A stretch of DNA of 44,447 nucleotides from an uncultured Lachnospiraceae bacterium (GTDB lineage Bacteria; Bacillota; Clostridia; Lachnospirales; Lachnospiraceae): the NCBI GenBank assembly GCA_902780385.1, contig CACZFF010000024.1, positions 1 to 44,447 of the forward strand. Reading direction: 5' to 3'. Positions 31,939-38,996 of the stretch are shown here, in pieces. Every line of letters begins with the position of its first letter. Positions within the stretch are counted from its first letter, which is position 1. Made by a program: the position numbers and the translations under genes. The notes under the pieces are model-generated. The model saw nothing but the letters and a program-made list of their open reading frames with translations, did no database searches and was not told where the DNA came from.

Positions 31939-33291
31939 ATGAATGAAGAAAACCAGGTCTATTTTGTGGACAGTGACACACTGCCCGCCGAAGTACTTGC
32001 CAGAAAGCATCGTCTTGAGCAGGATCCTTCTTTCCGCACAGACCATATGAAATATATGCCGGGAATGGAAATCATCGATTCTGATATAAAAGATAAGGTC
32101 CTTGCCCTGATGAAGGACTACGATCCTTCTGTTTACACTGCAAAGGAAGTCATGCGCGCCCTCAGCAACGAAAGCTGCTCCATTGAGGATTTCAAGGCAC
32201 TGCTCTCCCCCGCTGCCGCCCCCTTTCTGGAGCAGATGGCGCGCAAAGCGGAGCTTCTGACCAAAAACCACTTCGGAAATACCGTGTATATTTTTACACC
32301 CATTTATATTGCCAATTACTGCCAGAACTACTGCGTCTACTGCGGCTTCAACTGCTACAACAAGATCCGCCGCAAGAAGCTCACCTTCGAGGAAATCGAG
32401 CATGAGATGAAGGTCATCGCCGAGACCGGCATGGAGGAAATCCTGATTCTGACCGGCGAGAGCCGCAAATACTCCGACATCGAATACATCGGTGAGGCAG
32501 TCAAGATTGCGCGCAAGTATTTCCGCAACATCGGCATCGAGATTTACCCCGTCAACGTTGACGAATACAAGTATCTCCACGAGTGCGGCGTCGACTATGT
32601 GACGGTCTTCCAGGAGACCTACGACACAGACAAATACGAGACTCTCCACCTGCTGGGCCACAAACGTGTATGGCCCTATCGTTTTGATGCTCAGGAGCGC
32701 GCTCTGATGGGAGGCATGCGGGGCGTGGCCTTCTCTGCCCTGCTGGGTCTCGCCGACTACCGCAAGGACGCGCTTGCAACCGGTCTCCATGCTTATTTCA
32801 TGAACCGCAAATACCCCCACGCCGAGATTTCACTCAGCTGCCCCCGCCTCCGTCCTATCGTCAACAATGAAAAGATCAATCCCCGTGACGTCGGCGAGCG
32901 CCAGCTCTGCCAGGTGCTCTGTGCCTACAGGATCTTCCTGCCTTTCGCAGGCATCACTGTATCCAGCCGCGAGAGCGCAGCTTTCCGCAACGGTATCGCT
33001 AAAATCTGCGCGACCAAGGTCTCCGCAGGTGTCTCCACCGGTATCGGCGACCATGAGGAAAAATACGACAGGCAGAAAGAAGAAGGGACTTTTGAGGCAC
33101 AGTCCGAATCCGCAAACCACCATGTGGAATTTGAAGATCCGTCTGCAGACGGCATAGCTGCCGATCCCGCCTCCGAGGAAGTCGGCGACGAGCAGTTCGA
33201 AATCAGCGACAACCGTTCCTTTGCCAGAATGTATGAAGATATGGAGCAGGGCGGCCTGCAGCCCGTTCTCAACGATTATATTTATGTTTAA
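31939..33291 (+). CDS. thiH: 2-iminoacetate synthase ThiH (radical SAM)
   Basis: A 450-residue radical SAM enzyme that cleaves tyrosine to dehydroglycine (2-iminoacetate) and p-cresol for thiazole formation. The [4Fe-4S] cysteines are 128, 132 and 135 (CQNYCVYC). Family segments TGESRKYSD, YPVNVDEYKYLHECGVDYVTVFQETYD and the C-terminal GDEQFEISDNRSF are present. An acidic, low-complexity insertion of about 42 residues (374-415) separates STGIGDHE from GDEQFEIS. The start at 31939 follows AGAGG. Tyrosine use fits an anaerobe, as it replaces oxygen-dependent ThiO. Confidence 0.95.
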   Translation: MNEENQVYFVDSDTLPAEVLARKHRLEQDPSFRTDHMKYMPGMEIIDSDIKDKVLALMKDYDPSVYTAKEVMRALSNESCSIEDFKALLSPAAAPFLEQMARKAELLTKNHFGNTVYIFTPIYIANYCQNYCVYCGFNCYNKIRRKKLTFEEIEHEMKVIAETGMEEILILTGESRKYSDIEYIGEAVKIARKYFRNIGIEIYPVNVDEYKYLHECGVDYVTVFQETYDTDKYETLHLLGHKRVWPYRFDAQERALMGGMRGVAFSALLGLADYRKDALATGLHAYFMNRKYPHAEISLSCPRLRPIVNNEKINPRDVGERQLCQVLCAYRIFLPFAGITVSSRESAAFRNGIAKICATKVSAGVSTGIGDHEEKYDRQKEEGTFEAQSESANHHVEFEDPSADGIAADPASEEVGDEQFEISDNRSFARMYEDMEQGGLQPVLNDYIYV

Positions 33292-33306
33292 CCTGGGGGT
33301 TAACTT

Positions 33307-33381
33307 GGGGACGGTCCTTTTGTTTCTGTCCCCATGTATCGAGTATCGAGACAGGGGGACAGAAACAAAAGGACCGTCCCC
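33307..33381. repeat. Palindromic element, copy 3 (thiH-thiE gap)
   Basis: 27-bp arms (33307-33333 and 33355-33381) identical to those of copy 2, with a 21-bp centre that differs by a base or two. It occupies the thiH-thiE gap almost exactly and ends just before the thiE ribosome-binding site. Confidence 0.92.
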
Positions 33382-33398
33382 ACAAGAGGAAGCCTGCC

Positions 33399-33974
33399 AT
33401 GCATCCCTATGAAAATCTGATTGCCGTCACCGACCGCAGCCTGTGCAGCGGTGATTTTCTGGCACAAATCAAAAAAATCGTATCTCTCCATCCCCATTCT
33501 CTGATCCTCCGTGAACGGGATCTGCCGGACGAGGAGTATCTGCTGCTGGCCCGGCAGGTGCAGGCCATCTGCGAAAAAGAAGCAGATGTTAAGGTTCCCT
33601 TTTTCGTCCACTCCAGGATAGGGATCGCCAGACAAATCGGCTGCCCCAATCTTCACCTGCCCCTCCCTGCGCTGTCTGCCCTTGGATCACGCCCGGAAGG
33701 CTTTGCCTGTGTCAGCACCACCTCCCACAGCATGGAGGACATGCAGCAGGCCCTTGCCCTGGGGGCAGACCTCATCATCCTGGGCACCATCTTTGAAACA
33801 GAATGCAAAAAAGGCCTCCGTGGGAGAGGCCTTGCCTTTGTAGAGGAAATCTGCTCCGCCTGCCCTGTCCCTGTCTACGCCATCGGCGGCATCAAAGAAT
33901 CCAATATCGATGCCGTCATGGCGGCCGGCGCCGCAGGCGGCTGCATGATGTCCGGATTCATGAAGAAGCAGTGA
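33399..33974 (+). CDS. thiE: Thiamine phosphate synthase ThiE (TenI-like)
   Basis: A 191-residue (beta-alpha)8 enzyme of the ThiE/TenI family that couples HMP pyrophosphate with thiazole phosphate. Motifs: NLIAVTDRSLC at the N-terminus, LRERDLP (the LRxKD variant), HLPLPAL, VSTTSHSMED, LGTIFETECKKG and YAIGGIKESN. Slight deviations, for example LRERD, mean a TenI-type aminase or isomerase cannot be ruled out. AGAGGAAG precedes the ATG. Last gene of the thi operon; it converges on the permease gene with no clear terminator between. Confidence 0.88.
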   Translation: MHPYENLIAVTDRSLCSGDFLAQIKKIVSLHPHSLILRERDLPDEEYLLLARQVQAICEKEADVKVPFFVHSRIGIARQIGCPNLHLPLPALSALGSRPEGFACVSTTSHSMEDMQQALALGADLIILGTIFETECKKGLRGRGLAFVEEICSACPVPVYAIGGIKESNIDAVMAAGAAGGCMMSGFMKKQ

Positions 33975-34013
33975 ACCAGGCGGACGCAGGGATGGACGTG
34001 CCCGCACGGACAG

Positions 34014-34793
34014 TCATGCGGACAAGAAATCATAGATTGTGCGGCACATAAAGATTACCAGAACGCTCAACATGACCGGGCGCACAATCTTCGATCCCCT
34101 GCTGTCAAAAAAGGACACACCAAGATAATTTCCGGCAATTCCACAAATTCCGGCTAACAATCCAAGGGGAATCAAAACCTGCCCGTGAAGCAGGTAGACC
34201 GTCAGCGAAGCAATATTTGTCGAGATGTTAATCGCCTTTGTAAGTCCGTTCGCGTCCTGCAGTGACATATGTGCCAGGCCTGTCAATAACAAGATCAGGA
34301 AAGTTCCTGTTCCCGGTCCGTAAAACCCGTCATAAACACCGATTCCCAGCGCGATCAGGCAGCTCAGGACAATTGTCTTTTTCATCCCGCAGGGTTCTTT
34401 GCCATCCTCAAAATCTTTTTTCCGCAGAACTATGACTGCTGTAACCGGCAGAATCACCAACATGAGCTTTTTAAATACATCGTTGCTGATCATCAGATTC
34501 AGACTGGAGCCCGCCCATGAGCCTGCAAGCGCACAAGGTACCGCAAACAAGGCTGTCTGCAGATGTATATAGCCGGAAATTGCAAAACGGATCGTAGAGA
34601 GGGCTGTCCCCAGACTGGAACTCATCTTGTTCGTGGCTATTGCCTGATGAGGAGGCAGTCCTGCAATCATATAAGCAGGAAGTGATATGAGCCCCCCGCC
34701 TCCTGCGATTGCATCGATGAGGCCGGCTAAAAAAACCAGGGGGAAAACCGGCCAGTACATTTTCAGGAGCTGCAATACTTGTAATATCTTCAT
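34014..34793 (-). CDS. TauE/SafE-family permease
   Basis: A 259-residue membrane protein with about eight hydrophobic segments. The family repeats begin GLIDAIAGGGGLISLPAYMI and are mirrored by the LGIGVYDGFYGPGTGTFLIL segment; ATNKMSSSLGTALSTIRF follows the first repeat. Members export sulfite, sulfoacetate or other small organosulfur anions. The position next to the thi genes on the opposite strand does not prove a thiamine role. The ribosome-binding site is weak and no promoter was identified. Confidence 0.88.
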   Translation of the reverse strand: MKILQVLQLLKMYWPVFPLVFLAGLIDAIAGGGGLISLPAYMIAGLPPHQAIATNKMSSSLGTALSTIRFAISGYIHLQTALFAVPCALAGSWAGSSLNLMISNDVFKKLMLVILPVTAVIVLRKKDFEDGKEPCGMKKTIVLSCLIALGIGVYDGFYGPGTGTFLILLLTGLAHMSLQDANGLTKAINISTNIASLTVYLLHGQVLIPLGLLAGICGIAGNYLGVSFFDSRGSKIVRPVMLSVLVIFMCRTIYDFLSA

Positions 34794-34866
34794 TCTGGAT
34801 CTCAGTTTTTTGGTTACTAATATCTTAATACCTGTGTCCTTAAATGGCTACCGCAAACGTACAAAA

Positions 34867-34914
34867 CAGTCGCCGGCAGGCATAACTATATGCTGCCGGT
34901 GACTGTTTTCGTTA
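34867..34914 (-). terminator. Terminator at the end of the nucleoside transporter operon
   Basis: CAGTC plus CCGGCAG pair with CTGCCGG plus GACTG around a 13-nt loop. TTTTG follows on the minus strand and TTTTCGTT on the plus strand. It lies past copy 4 of the palindrome, about 110 bp after the last permease. Confidence 0.7.
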
Positions 34915-34926
34915 CATGGGTTGCAT

Positions 34927-35001
34927 GGGGACGGTTCTTTTGTTTCTGTCCCCATGTATCGAGCATCGAGACAGGGGGACAGAAACAAAAGGACTGTCCC
35001 C
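34927..35001. repeat. Palindromic element, copy 4
   Basis: Same 27-bp arms and 21-bp centre as copies 2 and 3, but with C to T changes in each arm (GGTTC on the left, GGACT on the right). These keep pairing as G-U wobbles in plus-strand RNA. It lies just downstream of the last nucleoside permease gene. Confidence 0.92.
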
Positions 35002-35018
35002 AAAGCCTGCCCAAAACC

Positions 35019-35951
35019 TTATACTCTGGAACCCTTGTTGTAAGGCACACCGTTGGCTTTGGGGGCAGAGGCGCGTCCGACAAAGAGGATCAGGATAATG
35101 ATTGTGAGAACGTAGGGAAGCATTGCAAGGATTTCTGAAGGAACTGCAAAGCTGCCCCCGCCGAGGGCGACGGTGAGAGCCTGCGCGAAACCGAAAAGCA
35201 GGCATGCCAGGTAACCGCCGTGCGGTGTCCATTTACCGAAAATAACAGCTGCGATGGCAATGAAGCCCTGGCCGCTGATCGCTGTCGGCATGAACTGGGG
35301 GACTATGGCGAGGGTCATGGCCGCGCCGCCCAGACCTGCGAAGAGTCCGGAAAAAATAACGCAGATGTAACGGACCTTGTAAACATTGATGCCCAGGGTA
35401 TCTGCAGCCGCAGGGTGTTCACCGACTGCACGCAGATGCAGGCCCCATGTGGTCCCGTAGAAAATCCAGATCATGATAATCGTCAGGATCAGGGCCAGCA
35501 CGGTGGTCATATCCACGTTGAGGTTGTTGAGACTTCCCTCGAGTCCCTGGTTGCCGAAGAGCTTGGGGATCTTGTTGGTGACGGGATGGGTCTGCGTTGC
35601 GCCTTCAAAAAAGACTCTCGAAAGAAACAGGGCAAGACCGGGACCGATCAGGTTCATGGCGATGCCGCAGACCGTCTGGTCCGCTTTGCATGTCACTGAA
35701 GCGAAGGCGTGAAACAGGCCGAAGACTGCGCCGGCGAGACCCGCGCAGACAAAGCCCAGCCAGGGATTTCCGGAAAAATATCCGACTGCGGCGCCCGTGA
35801 AAGCACCAATCGTCATCATACCCTCAATACCGATGTTGACAACACCGGCCACCTCGGAAATAACGCTTCCCTGAGCTGCAAAGACCATGGGCGTGGAATA
35901 CATAAGGGTGATTCCCAGAAGGAGCAGAACGGTATCTGTATTAATTGACAT
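35019..35951 (-). CDS. nupQ: Nucleoside ABC transporter permease (NupQ-type)
   Basis: A 310-residue membrane protein with about eight to nine segments of the BPD_transp_2 family, the smaller of the two permeases. The motifs VVNIGIEGMMTIGAF and GLHLRAVGEHPAAADTLGI are typical of the PnrA/BmpA-type nucleoside importer. It pairs with the permease at 35941-37116, whose 3' end it overlaps by 11 bp, so translation is coupled. It is the last gene of the operon. The gene symbol is by analogy with Bacillus/Lactococcus nucleoside transporters. Confidence 0.9.
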   Translation of the reverse strand: MSINTDTVLLLLGITLMYSTPMVFAAQGSVISEVAGVVNIGIEGMMTIGAFTGAAVGYFSGNPWLGFVCAGLAGAVFGLFHAFASVTCKADQTVCGIAMNLIGPGLALFLSRVFFEGATQTHPVTNKIPKLFGNQGLEGSLNNLNVDMTTVLALILTIIMIWIFYGTTWGLHLRAVGEHPAAADTLGINVYKVRYICVIFSGLFAGLGGAAMTLAIVPQFMPTAISGQGFIAIAAVIFGKWTPHGGYLACLLFGFAQALTVALGGGSFAVPSEILAMLPYVLTIIILILFVGRASAPKANGVPYNKGSRV

Positions 35952-37116
35952 TAGACCCTCCCTTCTTCATCTCTTTCTGCATCTGTTTTTTCCTCTTTTT
36001 ACTGAGCCTGGCAGCATCTCTGCGGTCCACAAAGCGCGGGATCAGATAGGAAAGAGCGCAGAAGAACACGATGACACCGATGACAATATTGATGATCTCG
36101 GTCGGAGCTCCGACTTTGGACTGAAGTCCCGCGCCGCCATAGAGAAGACCACCGAAAAGAAGACCGGCAAAAAGGCATCCTATCGGAGAACTGAAGGCAA
36201 TGAATGCTACCGAGAGACCATTAAAACCGACATTTTCAAACGCGGAGAGTGTCGAGACAGTGTGCGGGGACTGGCCGGTCACATAGAAGGCTGCGCCGAG
36301 TCCGCACAGAGCGCCGGAGATCATCATGGCATGCACGATACTCCGATTGACGTTGATACCTGCAAACCGAGCTGCGTGAATGTTCTGACCGACCGCACGC
36401 AGTTCATAGCCCTTGCGGGTTCTGTTCAGCAGATGTGTGATGATCAATGCGGCAATGACTGCAACGAGAAAGCCCGCATTGACATCTGTCCTGCCAAGGG
36501 TTTCCTTTAGAACAGGATACTGTTCCATAAAAGCCTCTCCTGCTTCCGTGCGCTTCCAGGCAGGAAGGATCATCGTGTAAGTGCAGGGATTGACCGGATA
36601 CATTCCGATCGTCCCGGGCTTATGGAAAAAGTCCAGGCCGCAGATCCAGTTGGAAAAATACAGAGAGATCCAGTTGAGCATGATGCCGCTGATGACCTCA
36701 TGAATGCCCAGTTGTGCCTTGAGCAGACCTACGAATCCGGCATAGAGGGCCGAGATCAGCATTGCGGAGATAACAACCATCAGAATCGCCACAGGTTTGG
36801 GGAAATCGAGCATACTGCCCACCATTGTGGCTACGACGCAGCCCATGACATACTGTCCCTCTGCACCGATATTGAAAAGCCCGGTCTTGATTGCGAAAGC
36901 AACACCCAGACCTGTGAAGATAATGGGCGTCGACCGGATGATCACACTGGAGATATCCTTGGGTCTGCCGATCATGCTCTGCACCAGTGTCCTGATCGAT
37001 TCCACGGGAGGATAACCCGCCGCAAGCAGGATCAGGCCGGCGACACAAAATCCAAGCACGATTGCGATGATAGTCAGGACAAAAGGATTACTGAAAAATC
37101 TCTTTCTTAAAGACAT
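35941..37116 (-). CDS. nupP: Nucleoside ABC transporter permease (NupP-type)
   Basis: A 391-residue BPD_transp_2 permease with about eight to ten membrane segments. FNIGAEGQYVMG and RKGYELRAVGQNIHAARFAGINV are the coupling-loop and family motifs; the C-terminus is a basic tail (SKKRKKQMQKEMKKGG). It forms the membrane channel with the NupQ-type permease. AAAGGAGG precedes the ATG. It lies 23 bp after the ATPase gene and overlaps the next permease. Confidence 0.9.
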   Translation of the reverse strand: MSLRKRFFSNPFVLTIIAIVLGFCVAGLILLAAGYPPVESIRTLVQSMIGRPKDISSVIIRSTPIIFTGLGVAFAIKTGLFNIGAEGQYVMGCVVATMVGSMLDFPKPVAILMVVISAMLISALYAGFVGLLKAQLGIHEVISGIMLNWISLYFSNWICGLDFFHKPGTIGMYPVNPCTYTMILPAWKRTEAGEAFMEQYPVLKETLGRTDVNAGFLVAVIAALIITHLLNRTRKGYELRAVGQNIHAARFAGINVNRSIVHAMMISGALCGLGAAFYVTGQSPHTVSTLSAFENVGFNGLSVAFIAFSSPIGCLFAGLLFGGLLYGGAGLQSKVGAPTEIINIVIGVIVFFCALSYLIPRFVDRRDAARLSKKRKKQMQKEMKKGGSNVN

Positions 37117-37139
37117 TTATTTTACCTCCTTTCTCCTGA

Positions 37140-38984
37140 TTATTGCATGCCCGCCAGAGCCTTCTGCATATTTTCGATCTGCTTCTGCAGTTCGGCAAGA
37201 CTCTTCTGCATCTGTGCGAGCGTTTCTTTCATCTGTTCCGTGTTCTGCAGCTCCACGCCTCCGTCCGCTGCAGGTACTGTCGACGTCTCCGGTTCGGGTT
37301 CTGTAGGTTCCTCCGCTGCAGACGCAACAGGCTCTTCCGCTTCAGCTTCCGCGGGCTCCTCTGCTGCAGGCCCTGCTGACGTCTCCGGTTCAGCTTCCGC
37401 ACCTGCCGCAGTATTCGCGTCACCTGCCTTCCGAATCTGCTCCAGCTCGGCTTCTTCCAGAGATCCGCCTGCCATCACACGGCCGAGTGTCCGGTTATCG
37501 ACAGTACCGTGGGGGAAGATCTGCTGGATATGTCCGTCGTAAATAACTGCGATCCGGTCAGAGACATTCATGACTTCATCCAGTTCGAAGGAAATCAGAA
37601 GGACAGCAACGCCCTTATCCCTCTCCCGGATCAGCATTTTGTGTACATTTTCGATAGCGCCGACATCCAGGCCCCGGGTAGGCTGGATAGCGATCAGGAG
37701 CTTTGGCTCCTGCGCAATCTCACGTCCGATAATAATCTTCTGCTGATTACCGCCGGAAAGACCGCCCGCGAGTTTGGGACCGCAGTCCTCGGGACGCACA
37801 TCGTAAGCCTTAATCAGTTCCTCGGCAAAGCTGCGCATCTTTTTGCGGTTGATGCGGCCTCCGGGTGAGAACTCCTCTGTGCGGTATTTCTCCATAATCG
37901 TGTTTTCGTACACAGAGAATCCGAGAACCAGACCGTCTTTGTGACGGTCTGCGGGGATGGTCGCCATACCGTGGTCAATGCCGTACTTGGGATTTTTATT
38001 CTGGATCTCCTCCCCGCACAGAAGAATCCTGCCCTTGCACTTCTTGAGGTTGTTGACCGCCTCCATGAGTTCCTGCTGGCCGTTACCGTCAATACCGGCA
38101 ATACCGACGATCTCGCCGGCGCGGACCTGCAGGTTCAGATCCTTGACTGCATCAATCCCCTGCTCGTTCTTGACATACAGGTTCTGAATATCCAGCACAA
38201 CATCCCCGGGGGATGCCGGAGGCTTGTCAACGACCAGTTGAACTGCACGGCCTACCATCATGGTTGCCAGATCGTCTTCACTGACACCTTTTACCGGAAC
38301 GGTGCCGATATACTTGCCGCGCCGAATAATGGTGCAGGTATCTGAAGAAGCCTGGATTTCCTTGAGTTTGTGGGTGATGATGATAATCGTCTTACCGTCG
38401 TTGACCAGATTTTTCATGATCCCGAGTAGTTCATCGATTTCCTGCTCTGTCAGCACCGCCGTGGGCTCATCCAGGATCAGGATCTCCGCTCCCCGGTACA
38501 GGGCTTTGAGAATCTCCACACGCTGCTGCATACCGACCGAAATATCCCGTATCAGCTTGTCCGGTTCGACATCCAGACCATATTTTTTGACGATGTCCAG
38601 AACATTCTGACGAGCCTTGCGCATATTCAGGCCGATGGGCCCTCTGGTAGGCTCAGAGCCCAGAACAATATTCTGTGTGACTGTAAAATTCTCCACCAGC
38701 ATGAAATGCTGATGCACCATACCGATGCCGTTTTCGATGGCTGCGGTGGGATTTTTGATATTGACTTTTTTTCCGTTGATGTAGATATCGCCCTCATCCG
38801 CCTGGTAAAGACCGTAGAGGACATTCATCAGCGTACTTTTTCCTGCGCCGTTCTCACCGAGGATAGAGTGGATCGTCCCACGTTCCACGTCGAGATTGAC
38901 ATCGGTCAGCGCATAGAAGGAACCGAACCGCTTGGTGATTCCATGCATCTGGACAGCATATTTGCTGCTGACTTCTGCCGCCAT
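37140..38984 (-). CDS. nupO: Nucleoside ABC transporter ATPase (NupO-type) with coiled-coil tail
   Basis: A 614-residue tandem ABC ATPase. NBD1 has Walker A GENGAGKS (43-50), signature ISVGMQQ (148-154) and Walker B LILDEP (about 168-173). NBD2 has the degenerate Walker A GIDGNGQQ (297-304) usual in this family and signature LSGGNQQ (409-415). The core ends near residue 515. A tail of about 100 residues follows: an Ala/Glu/Pro-rich stretch (521-580), then a predicted coiled coil (582-612, KETLAQMQKSLAELQKQ). That tail is not part of the usual family length (about 510). GGGAGG precedes the ATG. It lies 12 bp after the binding-protein gene. Confidence 0.92.
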   Translation of the reverse strand: MAAEVSSKYAVQMHGITKRFGSFYALTDVNLDVERGTIHSILGENGAGKSTLMNVLYGLYQADEGDIYINGKKVNIKNPTAAIENGIGMVHQHFMLVENFTVTQNIVLGSEPTRGPIGLNMRKARQNVLDIVKKYGLDVEPDKLIRDISVGMQQRVEILKALYRGAEILILDEPTAVLTEQEIDELLGIMKNLVNDGKTIIIITHKLKEIQASSDTCTIIRRGKYIGTVPVKGVSEDDLATMMVGRAVQLVVDKPPASPGDVVLDIQNLYVKNEQGIDAVKDLNLQVRAGEIVGIAGIDGNGQQELMEAVNNLKKCKGRILLCGEEIQNKNPKYGIDHGMATIPADRHKDGLVLGFSVYENTIMEKYRTEEFSPGGRINRKKMRSFAEELIKAYDVRPEDCGPKLAGGLSGGNQQKIIIGREIAQEPKLLIAIQPTRGLDVGAIENVHKMLIRERDKGVAVLLISFELDEVMNVSDRIAVIYDGHIQQIFPHGTVDNRTLGRVMAGGSLEEAELEQIRKAGDANTAAGAEAEPETSAGPAAEEPAEAEAEEPVASAAEEPTEPEPETSTVPAADGGVELQNTEQMKETLAQMQKSLAELQKQIENMQKALAGMQ

Positions 38985-38996
38985 AATTACCTCCCT

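Noticed and set aside
31834-32820. A 328-codon minus-strand frame opposite thiH.
   Set aside because: It is antisense to a radical SAM gene with all conserved motifs and begins within the gene with no ribosome-binding site.
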